From the NCBI RefSeq assembly GCF_900130005.1, contig NZ_FQXP01000003.1:868001-932000 (forward strand): a stretch of DNA of 64,000 bases. Reading direction: 5' to 3'. The notes beneath the pieces were generated by a model. The model saw only the letters and a list, made by a program, of their open reading frames with translations, was not told where the DNA came from and did not search any database. The DNA comes from Clostridium collagenovorans DSM 3089. GTDB taxonomy: Bacteria; Bacillota; Clostridia; Clostridiales; Clostridiaceae. Below, piece after piece: positions 52,971 through 61,197 of this stretch; position 1 is the first letter of the stretch; the number at the start of each line of letters is the position of its first letter. Both the position numbers and the translations under genes were made by a program.

Positions 52971-53371
52971 TTCTTTTTTGGAGGAGTGTCATCCTCTGAT
53001 TCGCTGTATGTGTACGCTATTATATCCTTGAATTTTTCTTCTTCACCCTCATAAAGTTTTATAATGTATATATTTTCTTCATCAAAGGCAAAGTGAAATC
53101 TTTCTCCTGTATCTTGCTTAAAAAATATAAAATGCTCCTTTTCATAGCTTGCAAATTCATCTGTCATCATTTGCATGTCAATTTTAGCATATTGATTATT
53201 TCGTGATACATTCTTAAAGTGAATTGCTTCTGGAAGTCTAGCATCTCTTGATTTAAAACTAAAAAATAAGATTATTGATGCTATAATAGTTATAATAACA
53301 CATAGGATTATACACATATATGCCCCTACAAAAGCTATCCTTATCTTGTGCCTTGCATTTTTTATACTCAT
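52961..53371 (-). CDS. N-terminal half of a frameshifted membrane protein (paralogue of the gene at 54178)
   Basis: The 136-residue frame has a signal-anchor helix (residues about 12-36) and an extracellular stretch with EAIHFKNVSRNNQYAKIDMQMM, DTGERFHFAFDEENIYIIKL and IIAYTYSES. These parallel EPIEFLDAVNENQYSKIDVQLL, PIDRFHFALDDNSIYVINL and IVDYTYSSD in the intact neighbour. The frame ends NCY-stop just after a TPPKK segment, where the neighbour continues. GGTGATTTTTATG gives the likely start. It belongs to a three-gene operon behind the nitrilase-like gene. Confidence 0.65.
   Translation of the reverse strand: MSIKNARHKIRIAFVGAYMCIILCVIITIIASIILFFSFKSRDARLPEAIHFKNVSRNNQYAKIDMQMMTDEFASYEKEHFIFFKQDTGERFHFAFDEENIYIIKLYEGEEEKFKDIIAYTYSESEDDTPPKKNCY
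52973..52979 (-). other. A_AAA_AAG slippery heptamer between the two halves
   Basis: On the minus strand the codons read CCA AAA AAG. The heptamer A_AAA_AAG is in the frame used by dnaX-type programmed minus-one frameshifting. A minus-one slip places the next codon at GAA TTG CTA, which is exactly the frame of the C-terminal half. An AGAGGA sequence lies about 12 bases upstream, a position where Shine-Dalgarno-like elements stimulate such frameshifts. A single-base deletion in this A-run is the simpler alternative. Confidence 0.55.
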
Positions 53372-53425
53372 AAAAATCACCCACTATATAATTTTTTATA
53401 AAAATATCCTCTTAGTTTAATTCTC

Positions 53426-54163
53426 TTAAAGTTTTTCATAATACAATATTCCTTTTCTCCCCAATTCTAAAGTTGATACTACATCCCCTTTCTCATTTAT
53501 AACAAAGGCTCCTCCAAAATATGGGTCACCTATGTAATTAACTAAAAAGGTAAATGTCTTAAGCTTTTTTATTCTTTCACAATAATCTTTTTCTTCTTCA
53601 TCTATCCACCTTTTCATTGAAGCTTCACCATTAAAAAATGATCTTGCAAAAGGAAAAAGTAAATAATCAGCTTTTAACTCTTTAACTGAATCAAGTATTT
53701 CATCATCAAACAAATCCCCGCATATTAGAATTGTCATATTTCCAAAACGTGTTTTAAAGAGACATGTTCTTTGCCCTTCAGCATAAACTCCATCTACGGA
53801 TGGATCTCTCCACCCAATAGACTGTCTTCTGTAATTTTCTAGTATTTCACCATTACAATCAATGTATATAGCAGAATCATACAAAGTATTCCCTTCTAAT
53901 TCAAAATATCCTATACATACATCTATATTGCACTTTTTAGCACATTCTCTAATGCTGTTAATTTCATAAGAATCCTTTGATACTCCTAATTTCAAATCAT
54001 GTTCGATGTCATCATTATTAATTAACCCTGTTATAGCAGTTTCAGAGAAAACAGCTAGTTCTGCTTCTTCACTAGCTGACTTCTCTATTCCTAGTACAAT
54101 GTTTTTAATATTCTGACTTTTGTCATTTTCTATAATTTCATTTACTATAAGTGCTGTCTTCAT
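53426..54163 (-). CDS. Nitrilase superfamily (carbon-nitrogen hydrolase-like) protein with altered catalytic Lys
   Basis: The 245-residue protein has the nitrilase fold landmarks: the catalytic Glu41 (AVFSETAITG), a position expected to hold the catalytic Lys (ENYRRQSIGW, where residues 112-113 are Arg), and the nucleophile Cys148 (TILICGDLFDDE). The E-K-C triad of active nitrilases normally has Lys at the YRK position, here Arg. The spacing of E41, R113 and C148 fits the family. It may therefore be catalytically impaired or altered. It lies between two paralogous membrane protein genes, and 14 bases separate it from the upstream one. Confidence 0.78.
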   Translation of the reverse strand: MKTALIVNEIIENDKSQNIKNIVLGIEKSASEEAELAVFSETAITGLINNDDIEHDLKLGVSKDSYEINSIRECAKKCNIDVCIGYFELEGNTLYDSAIYIDCNGEILENYRRQSIGWRDPSVDGVYAEGQRTCLFKTRFGNMTILICGDLFDDEILDSVKELKADYLLFPFARSFFNGEASMKRWIDEEEKDYCERIKKLKTFTFLVNYIGDPYFGGAFVINEKGDVVSTLELGRKGILYYEKL

Positions 54164-54177
54164 AATTTTCCATTTCC

Positions 54178-55236
54178 TTATACCCTAGTTTTTTCTTCTA
54201 ATTTCCTAAAAGCTTTTTTATTCTCCTGGTTAAATCCTATTAAGGCTTTAGGAGCTTTTGTCATTAACTCTTGTAATACCTCTTCAAAACTCTCTTTGTT
54301 CTTTCTTCCATAACAATCTGTAGTTGCTATAATATATTTTTTCTTGCTTTGATTATATACTACTATAGAATCACTTAAATGAAGTATAAGCTGCCTTCTA
54401 TTTTTCTGCACATATATCCAACTTATATCATCATATTTTATAATGTCTATCTTAGGGTAAAAATTAATTAAGTAATCCTTAGTAAGCATTAATTTTTGTC
54501 TTTTATAATACTGTGAAGTACTACTATCCATTTGAATATAAAGATTCTCTAATTTAAATTGTTTTTCTAATTTTCTTAATGATAATTTAGATATTATTAA
54601 CAATATAACCCTTACAATCAAAACAAGTATTCCTACTAGTATCAAAACACCGCCTATGCCCAAATATACATATTGTTTTGTATTTGGAGTAGTTTTAGTA
54701 TTTAAATAATACTTGCCTATTATATTTATTACTTCTTCATCGCTATATTCATAATTTTCAAAAACTTCTCTATACTTCTGTACAGTCATTTTCATTAAAT
54801 CCTCTGAAATAAGTTCCGGCATACCTGCTATAGATATCTTCTCAGGAAGTTTTGTGTTTTCATCTGAACTGTAAGTATAATCTACTATTTCATTAAATTT
54901 TTTAAACTCATCTTTATCTAAATTTATTACATAAATTGAATTATCATCAAGCGCAAAATGAAATCTATCAATTGGCTCCTTTGTTTCATAGATATACCTA
55001 TCTCTTTCAAGTGTCGCAAATTCTTCAGTTAATAACTGTACATCAATTTTAGAGTATTGATTTTCATTGACTGCATCTAAAAATTCAATTGGTTCTGGCA
55101 AATCATTATTTTGCGTATTTATCCAAAAATACCCACTTATTCCCCCCAATACAATTAAGCATATACATAAAAATATATTTATGTAGTGTTTAGTAAATGT
55201 TTTTCTTATTATTTGTCGTCCTTCCTCTTCCTTCAT
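54178..55236 (-). CDS. Two-span membrane protein of unknown function (intact paralogue)
   Basis: I do not recognise this 352-residue protein. It has an N-terminal membrane helix (residues about 17-35), an extracellular region with FHFALDDNSIYVINLDKDEF, a second membrane span (about 192-217, VYLGIGGVLILVGILVLIVRVI), and a cytoplasmic domain with QKLMLTKDYLINFYPKIDIIKYDDISWIY. It heads a three-gene operon in the order this gene, nitrilase-like gene, frameshifted paralogue. The conserved C-terminal block resembles PH-like membrane-associated folds, but that is a guess. A GAAGGACG-type region precedes ATG 55236. Confidence 0.7.
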   Translation of the reverse strand: MKEEEGRQIIRKTFTKHYINIFLCICLIVLGGISGYFWINTQNNDLPEPIEFLDAVNENQYSKIDVQLLTEEFATLERDRYIYETKEPIDRFHFALDDNSIYVINLDKDEFKKFNEIVDYTYSSDENTKLPEKISIAGMPELISEDLMKMTVQKYREVFENYEYSDEEVINIIGKYYLNTKTTPNTKQYVYLGIGGVLILVGILVLIVRVILLIISKLSLRKLEKQFKLENLYIQMDSSTSQYYKRQKLMLTKDYLINFYPKIDIIKYDDISWIYVQKNRRQLILHLSDSIVVYNQSKKKYIIATTDCYGRKNKESFEEVLQELMTKAPKALIGFNQENKKAFRKLEEKTRV

Positions 55237-55731
55237 AATAACCCCTCGTTATATAATATTTTAATAAATTATACCACCTTTTTCATTAACATTTAAAGTA
55301 TTTTTTTTATTTTTTTTACATATAATTTATATTATTTACATTTTTAATATTTTTTATAATAAAACCCTGTTTAATATTGTATCCTTTATGGATAATTTGG
55401 ATATATAGATATATTTTTTTCTATTACGCTTCATTTATTAAGTGTAAATTCTACTAACTTATAAGTTTATACTTCATTCTAATCCTATATTTTAACTGAT
55501 TTTATATTTATAATATAAAAAAGAACATTAATTAAAAACTATATCTTCTAATTAATGTTCCTTATACCTTATTTATAGATGTAGTAACTCAATAAAACTA
55601 TACATCTATATTATATTAAGTTTATATTAAATAAATTTATCCTTAAGACCACAATATGAAACTACAAAGGTAAATATAATTTATTTTATATAGTACTTAT
55701 TCTAAAAAACTCTTCATTAAATATGCTAAAC
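55237..55731. other. AT-rich intergenic region, no gene seen
   Basis: About 500 bases hold no reading frame with a ribosome site. It should contain the promoter of the three-gene operon. A hairpin at 55523-55560 is listed separately. Confidence 0.4.
55523..55560 (-). terminator. Hairpin between the membrane protein gene and the unknown operon
   Basis: A perfect 12-base stem (55523-55534 with 55549-55560) with a 14-base loop is followed on the minus strand by a run of T. It is 170 bases past the membrane protein gene it would terminate. Confidence 0.7.
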
Positions 55732-56394
55732 TTATCTTTGATTTTTAAATTCCTTATATCCCATATAAACTATCCAAACATATGCTAAGGTTTTAGGAAT
55801 CATTAACATACCTACCCAACTAATTTTACTTGCCCATAATACAACTGGTATGTAAAATCCAAAGGATAAAATTATAGCTAAATACATAAATTTAAAACTA
55901 TTATCCTTATTTTCTTTCGCTTTCTTATAAAATATGTAAATAATTATTGCTCCTAGTATAGCAAAAGGAATATTTCTATATACCCCCCATGAAACAGGAG
56001 AATGATAATTTAACCATTCATTTTGTGGGAAAAGGCATAAAATAATTCTAACTGCTGCTAATAAATAGATGCTTATAGTTAAAGACTTATTCTCTTCAGC
56101 TTTATATCTTTCTTTCCATACATAGTATAGAATCACATAAAAAATCGTCATTGTTATAGAAGTAATAAATTTTCCTACTCCTAATGCTGCTGCATGAGCT
56201 TCAAGTCCATCGGTTAATAATGCATATGCTCTAGGAACTAAATGGAATGAATCTCCTAATCCTAAAATTACTGCCATAAAACCAAAAAGTTTATGTTCAC
56301 TTTTTGCTTTACTGTTTTTAATCATTTTAACACCTAAAACTATTACAGTTGTTAAATAAATAACATCAAATAATGTTTCCATAATTGCTTGCAT
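55732..56394 (-). CDS. Multi-span membrane protein under TetR control
   Basis: The 220-residue protein has about seven membrane segments and a motif region GLGDSFHLVPRAYALLTDG. I do not recognise the family. I start at ATG 56394, with GAGGTG seven bases upstream (an in-frame GTG at 56403 overlaps that site). A TetR-type operator identical to the one in front of the neighbouring TetR gene lies 23 bases upstream, so the TetR protein probably represses it. The function may be drug or compound handling, as is common for such pairs. Confidence 0.8.
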   Translation of the reverse strand: MQAIMETLFDVIYLTTVIVLGVKMIKNSKAKSEHKLFGFMAVILGLGDSFHLVPRAYALLTDGLEAHAAALGVGKFITSITMTIFYVILYYVWKERYKAEENKSLTISIYLLAAVRIILCLFPQNEWLNYHSPVSWGVYRNIPFAILGAIIIYIFYKKAKENKDNSFKFMYLAIILSFGFYIPVVLWASKISWVGMLMIPKTLAYVWIVYMGYKEFKNQR

Positions 56395-56416
56395 AAAAAT
56401 CACCTCTTCTTAAATT

Positions 56417-56429
56417 TGAACATTGTTCA
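56417..56429 (-). promoter_or_regulatory. TetR operator in front of the membrane protein gene
   Basis: TGAACATTGTTCA is a perfect 13-base palindrome around a central base. The same 13 bases occur upstream of the TetR gene. It lies just downstream of a TATAAT at 56436-56441 on the minus strand. Confidence 0.8.
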
Positions 56430-56444
56430 TTTGAGATTATATTA

Positions 56445-56468
56445 AAAATCATACCAAAGTATGATTTT
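56445..56468 (-). terminator. Terminator overlapping the TetR stop codon
   Basis: AAAATCATAC at 56445-56454 pairs with GTATGATTTT at 56459-56468 with a four-base loop, overlapping the TetR stop. Its 3' T-run on the minus strand is followed by the TATAAT of the next promoter. Confidence 0.65.
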
Positions 56469-57033
56469 ATTCATAACATAACTTTATAAGTAAATTTTTA
56501 AAAAAGTTAAAGTCTGAACTTTGTTTTTTTAATAGCAAAATTATATTATCAAAGATAAATTCTGAAAATAACTCCTTTTCCTTTTCAGTCTTAATTAAGC
56601 TAGGTTTTATATTTTCGTCCTTAATCATTAAGGATAATATAATAGATTTTACTATAAAAAAGTATTCTTGCTCTTTTTTCTTGCTTAGTAACTTCTCTTG
56701 AGCACTTAATATAGATAATTGCTCAAGCCAATCTTCTTCAAATCTACTTAAGTAAGTATTTAATTCATCATATATTTTTTCTAAAGAATCTAAAAAGTTC
56801 ATATTACTTAATTTACTAAAATCTATTTCAGAAAAAATATCTGACCAAAAGTTTTCTATTACAGCCACAAGCAAATCAGCTTTAGTAGGAAAATAATTAT
56901 ACACTGTACCTATAGAAATATCACTTTTTTTAGCTACCTTTCTAATATTAATACTTGCTATTCCCTCATTAAATGCAATATCCTTTGCTGATGCTAAAAT
57001 AATTTGTTTTGGGTTTTCATAATGTTTAGCCAT
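56467..57033 (-). CDS. TetR/AcrR family transcriptional regulator
   Basis: The 188-residue protein has the TetR DNA-binding helix-turn-helix (AFNEGIASINIRKVAKKSDI then GTVYNYFPTKADLLVAV) and an all-helical ligand-binding C-terminal domain. The protein most likely binds TGAACATTGTTCA, found in front of itself and of the neighbouring membrane gene. The ligand is unknown. A strong promoter with TTGACA and TATAAT precedes the gene at a 17-base spacing. Confidence 0.9.
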   Translation of the reverse strand: MAKHYENPKQIILASAKDIAFNEGIASINIRKVAKKSDISIGTVYNYFPTKADLLVAVIENFWSDIFSEIDFSKLSNMNFLDSLEKIYDELNTYLSRFEEDWLEQLSILSAQEKLLSKKKEQEYFFIVKSIILSLMIKDENIKPSLIKTEKEKELFSEFIFDNIILLLKKQSSDFNFFKNLLIKLCYE

Positions 57034-57050
57034 GTTTTATCCTCTCTTAT

Positions 57051-57063
57051 TGAACATTGTTCA
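57051..57063 (-). promoter_or_regulatory. TetR operator in front of its own gene
   Basis: TGAACATTGTTCA, identical to the site at 56417, overlaps the expected transcription start just downstream of the -10 box, a standard position for autorepression. Confidence 0.82.
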
Positions 57064-57068
57064 TTATC

Positions 57069-57097
57069 ATTATAATTTACAAGATTTATATTGTCAA
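57069..57097 (-). promoter_or_regulatory. Promoter of the TetR gene
   Basis: On the minus strand TTGACA (57092-57097) and TATAAT (57069-57074) are separated by exactly 17 bases, a perfect consensus promoter. Confidence 0.9.
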
Positions 57098-57552
57098 CTT
57101 TCAAATTTTATTCTCTTTTTCTTTTTTTGCATAATTATTAACAATGTTTTCACTTTCTTTAATGTGTCTTTGTACTTTCTTTAACAATGTTTTTCAAATT
57201 AATTCCTATTTTTCTTTAAAGTATACTTTTTTAATATATTTTAAATTGACTAAATTATTTAAAAAATAGCCCTGAAGCTAGCTATTGTCTAAAGTCTTTT
57301 AAAAAGGTTTTTCATCGAAGAACTTTATTTTTTAAAAAATTTTCTTTGATTAAGTACTTGAATTTACTATTTTAAGAGTGTATTATTAACTCATACACGC
57401 ACTATATATTTCCATGAAAATCAAATTAATTTTAAATAAAAGAATCATTTTTATAATGTTTTATGAATAAATATATTATTAATATTGCATTTTTAAATTT
57501 GTATTGCGTAATATAACAATTTTAATTAATATTCGAAAATGGAGGTAAGGGA
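57098..57552. other. Divergent intergenic region before the second hydrogenase operon
   Basis: About 450 bases of AT-rich sequence hold no gene. The second hydrogenase operon promoter must lie here. I see no riboswitch-like block and no strong consensus promoter. Confidence 0.4.
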
Positions 57553-58053
57553 ATGAACCGATTTACTCAAAAAAACCGAGGTTTAGATAAGGCCTTAGCC
57601 AATAAAATTAATAATATTATAGTTGAGCACGACAATGACAATACTCAACTTATAGGTATACTTTTAGATATACAATCAGTAATAGAAAGACATTATATTC
57701 CTGAAGAAGTTTCTTATTATCTTTCTGAAAAATTGGACGTGCCTCTTAGTAAAATCTATGATGTTATATCTTTTTACTCTTCTATATCAGATACACCACG
57801 TGCTAAATACCCTATACAAGTTTGCAATAGTATAGTTTGTAAAGTTAATGATAGCACTACTTTATTTGAAACATTAAAAGATATATTAGGTATTGAGTTA
57901 AATGAAGTTACCTATGATGGCAGATTTACCTTAGAAAAAGTTCCTTGTTTTGGAGCTTGTGATATTGCCCCTGCTATAAGAATCAATGGTATTGTATACG
58001 GTAACTTAAATACTAGAGAAAAGATTCAAAATATTTTAAATAATCTTGATTAG
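57553..58053 (+). CDS. NuoE-like subunit (HydC paralogue) of a second trimeric hydrogenase
   Basis: The 166-residue protein is a NuoE-type thioredoxin-fold [2Fe-2S] subunit. The cluster cysteines are in QVCNSIVCKV and VPCFGACDIAPA, so the cluster site is intact. It is clearly diverged from the first HydC (for example CNSIVC in place of CTGTAC). It starts the second hydrogenase operon, ahead of a NuoF-like gene. The start ATG 57553 is preceded by GGAGGTAAGGG. Confidence 0.88.
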   Translation: MNRFTQKNRGLDKALANKINNIIVEHDNDNTQLIGILLDIQSVIERHYIPEEVSYYLSEKLDVPLSKIYDVISFYSSISDTPRAKYPIQVCNSIVCKVNDSTTLFETLKDILGIELNEVTYDGRFTLEKVPCFGACDIAPAIRINGIVYGNLNTREKIQNILNNLD

Positions 58054-58065
58054 GAGGTAATTATT

Positions 58066-59304
58066 ATGGCTAAAACCGTAAACTTTATAAGCAAAAACTT
58101 TGGAAAATATGATATAAACTCAATTGACTCCTATGAAAAAATTGGAGGCTTTTCTGCACTTAAAAAAGCTGTTACAATGGATGGCTTTGATATAGCTGCT
58201 AACTTATCACTTTATAAGATAAAAGGTCGTGGTGGTGCTGCTTATGAAATGGGTAAAAAATGGTCCCAATCTAAAAAAGTAATTCATCCAGATAAGGTTG
58301 TTATCTGTAATGCTGATGAAGGAGAACCATGTACTTTTAAAGATAGAACTGTAATAGAAAATGATCCTTTCAGATTAATTGAGGGAATGATAATTGCTGG
58401 TTATAGTGTAGATGCTCAAAACGGCTATATATACCTTCGTGAAGAATATAGTCATTTAAGACCCTTACTTTTAAATGCTATAAAGCAATCTAAAGAAAAG
58501 GGTTATCTTGGTGAAAACATTTTAGATAAAGGCTTTAGTTTTAATATACACCTTTATTCTGGTGCTGGTGCTTATGTATGTGGTGAAGGTACTGCCCTTA
58601 TTGAATCTATAGAAGGAAATAGTGGTAGACCTAGAATGAAACCACCTTTTATAAAACAATCTGGTTTATTTAGCAAACCAACCTTAGTTAATAATGTTGA
58701 AAGTTTATCTCTTGTTCCAAGCGTCTTATTAGATGATGATAAAGAATATTTAACATACGGAACTGAAAACTCTATAGGTACTAAGTTAATCAGCGTTGGT
58801 GGTAATGTTAAAAATCCAGGTGCTTTTGAAATTCCTTTTGGAACAACACTTAGAGAAATAATTTATGATTTAGCTGGTGGAATAACTGATGATAATGAAA
58901 TACGATTAATTCAATTAGGTGGAGCTTCTGGTAAAATAGCTGATGGCAAAATCTTAGATATTCCTTATACCTATGAGGATTTATCAAATCTAGGATTAAC
59001 AGTAGGTTCTGGTGCTATTTTAGTAATTGATAAGCGTACAACTGTTTTAGAATTCTTAAAAACTACTCAAGAGTTCTTTAGTCATGAAAGTTGTGGTCAA
59101 TGTACACCTTGTAGAGAAGGTAATAGACATATAGCTTTAATTCTAGATAAATGTATAGCTGGAACTGCTACTAAGGAAGATATATCTACTATGAAGAGAA
59201 TTGCTAAAATTATGTGTAATGCATCCCTATGTGGACTTGGAGAAACTGCTCAAAGTGCTTTATTATCTGCAATGCATTGGTTTAAACAAGATTTCGAAGT
59301 ATAA
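58066..59304 (+). CDS. Minimal NuoF-like subunit (HydB paralogue) of a second trimeric hydrogenase
   Basis: The 412-residue protein has the NuoF core with GRGGAAYEMGKKW, CNADEGEPCTFKDR, GAGAYVCGEGTALIESIEG, and the [4Fe-4S] motif ESCGQCTPCREG plus CNASLCGLG. Compared with the HydB at 18379 it lacks the N-terminal thioredoxin-like [2Fe-2S] domain and the C-terminal ferredoxin-like pair of [4Fe-4S] motifs. The nucleotide-binding region differs (AAYEMG instead of GGFPTG, EPC instead of EPG). It should bind FMN and NAD(H), but with fewer electron carriers. Confidence 0.88.
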   Translation: MAKTVNFISKNFGKYDINSIDSYEKIGGFSALKKAVTMDGFDIAANLSLYKIKGRGGAAYEMGKKWSQSKKVIHPDKVVICNADEGEPCTFKDRTVIENDPFRLIEGMIIAGYSVDAQNGYIYLREEYSHLRPLLLNAIKQSKEKGYLGENILDKGFSFNIHLYSGAGAYVCGEGTALIESIEGNSGRPRMKPPFIKQSGLFSKPTLVNNVESLSLVPSVLLDDDKEYLTYGTENSIGTKLISVGGNVKNPGAFEIPFGTTLREIIYDLAGGITDDNEIRLIQLGGASGKIADGKILDIPYTYEDLSNLGLTVGSGAILVIDKRTTVLEFLKTTQEFFSHESCGQCTPCREGNRHIALILDKCIAGTATKEDISTMKRIAKIMCNASLCGLGETAQSALLSAMHWFKQDFEV

Positions 59305-59341
59305 AGCTCAAATTATAATTAATGGAATGAGGTGTAACCAA

Positions 59342-61099
59342 ATGGAAGAAAATACAACTATGGTGAACATTAAAATAAATAATATACCCCTAAAAATCAA
59401 AGCTGGTACTCGTATAATTGAAGCTGCTAAGCTTGCAAATATTGACATACCTCATCTTTGCTATCACCCTGATCAAAGTGTAAAAGCTCATTGTAGAATG
59501 TGTGTAGTTGAAGTTGTAGGAAGTAGAAAATTATTAGCTGCTTGCTCTACTGTTGTTTGGGAAGGTATGGAAGTTCATACTGATACAAAAATAGTTAGAG
59601 ATACTCAAGTAGGTATTTTAGAATTGATTCTTGCAGATCATAAACAAGATTGTTTATCTTGCTCAAGAAATCAAAATTGTGAATTACAAAATTTATGTAG
59701 CCGTTTTAATATATTAAGACCTTCACTACAACCTGTTAACATAAAACATGAAGTTCAGAACTGTAACCCAAGTATTGTACGTGACTTGTCTAAATGTATT
59801 AAATGTGGTAGATGCGTTAAGGCTTGTAGTGAAACTCAAGGTGTACATGCTTTAACTTACTCTCATCGTTCTGGTAACTTCACCGTTACTACAGCTTATA
59901 ATAAACCTTTGGAAGATACAGATTGCGTTTTCTGTGGTCAATGTACTTCTGTTTGTCCTGTTGGAGCTATTGTTGAAAAGGATGATACACAAAAGGTTTG
60001 GGATGTAATTCATGATCCTAAGAAACATGTTATAGTGCAAGTTGCCCCTGCTGTTAGAGTTGCTTTAGGTGATTCTTTTGGTTTGAAAAATGGTGATATT
60101 GTAACTGGTAAAATGGTTAGTGCTTTAAGAATTTTAGGTTTTGATAAAGTATTTGATACGAACTTTGCTGCTGACCTTACTATTATGGAGGAAGGCTCAG
60201 AGTTATTAAATAGAATTAAAAATAAGGGAACTTTACCTTTAATAACTTCTTGTTCACCTGGCTGGGTTAACTATATCGAAAAGAATTATCATGACTTTTT
60301 AGATAATTTATCTACAGCTAAATCTCCTCAGCAAATGTTTGGAGCTATTTCAAAAAGTTATTATGCTAAGGTTGCTGACATTGATCCAAAGGATATCGTT
60401 ACTGTATCAATAATGCCTTGTACTGCTAAAAAATATGAAGCTAGCCGTCCTGAGATGACTAACAACGGAATAAGAGATGTTGATATAGTTTTAACCACAA
60501 GAGAATTAGCTAAAATGATTAAATACGTAGGACTAAATTTCCCTAACCTAGGTGAAGATAACTTCGATAGTCCTCTTGGTGCTAGTACTGGAGCTGGTAC
60601 TTTATTTGGTACTAGTGGAGGAGTTATGGAAGCAGCTCTTAGAACTGTATATGATGTTTATACTGGAAAAGAGTTAAAGAAATTAGACTTTAATGAGGTT
60701 AGAGGATATGAAGGTATTAAAGAAGCTTCTATTTCTCTTGGAGATAAGACAGTTAAAGTTGCTGTTGTACATGGCTTAAAAAATGCCAAAATAATGATGG
60801 AAAAACTGAAATCTGGTGAATGTGATTATACATTTATAGAAGTAATGGCATGTCCAGGTGGATGTATAGGTGGAGGTGGTCAACCCCTACACTCAACTAC
60901 TGATATAAAGAAACTTCGTATGGATGCACTTTATTCAATAGATAACTCTAAGAAACTAAGAAAGTCTCATGAAAATCCTGATATTCAGACTCTTTATAAA
61001 GAATTCTTAGGAGAACCTCTTAGTGAAGTAGCTCATCATCTACTTCATACTGATTATACTTCTAGAAAAAAAGCTTATGACTTTTCTCATTTAGAGTAA
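59342..61099 (+). CDS. Second [FeFe]-hydrogenase catalytic subunit with a modified L1 motif
   Basis: The 585-residue protein has the same layout as the first HydA: [2Fe-2S] domain (CYHPDQSVKAHCRMC), His-Cys3 motif (HKQDCLSCSRNQNCEL), two [4Fe-4S] motifs (CIKCGRCVKAC, CVFCGQCTSVC), then L1, L2 and L3 motifs. L2 (MPCTAKKYE) and L3 (MACPGGCIGGGGQ) are canonical, but L1 reads TSCSPGW, with Ser in place of the second Cys. I start at ATG 59342, with AGGTG seven bases upstream. Longer in-frame starts overlap the NuoF-like gene. It forms a complex with the two preceding subunits. Confidence 0.9.
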   Translation: MEENTTMVNIKINNIPLKIKAGTRIIEAAKLANIDIPHLCYHPDQSVKAHCRMCVVEVVGSRKLLAACSTVVWEGMEVHTDTKIVRDTQVGILELILADHKQDCLSCSRNQNCELQNLCSRFNILRPSLQPVNIKHEVQNCNPSIVRDLSKCIKCGRCVKACSETQGVHALTYSHRSGNFTVTTAYNKPLEDTDCVFCGQCTSVCPVGAIVEKDDTQKVWDVIHDPKKHVIVQVAPAVRVALGDSFGLKNGDIVTGKMVSALRILGFDKVFDTNFAADLTIMEEGSELLNRIKNKGTLPLITSCSPGWVNYIEKNYHDFLDNLSTAKSPQQMFGAISKSYYAKVADIDPKDIVTVSIMPCTAKKYEASRPEMTNNGIRDVDIVLTTRELAKMIKYVGLNFPNLGEDNFDSPLGASTGAGTLFGTSGGVMEAALRTVYDVYTGKELKKLDFNEVRGYEGIKEASISLGDKTVKVAVVHGLKNAKIMMEKLKSGECDYTFIEVMACPGGCIGGGGQPLHSTTDIKKLRMDALYSIDNSKKLRKSHENPDIQTLYKEFLGEPLSEVAHHLLHTDYTSRKKAYDFSHLE

Positions 61100-61197
61100 T
61101 AAGCTTTATATTTACAGAATTTTAGTATATGATGTATAAACTTATTTCTACTATTAAGTAAAAGTAGTATATATTATATAAAATTTTATATGGTAAT

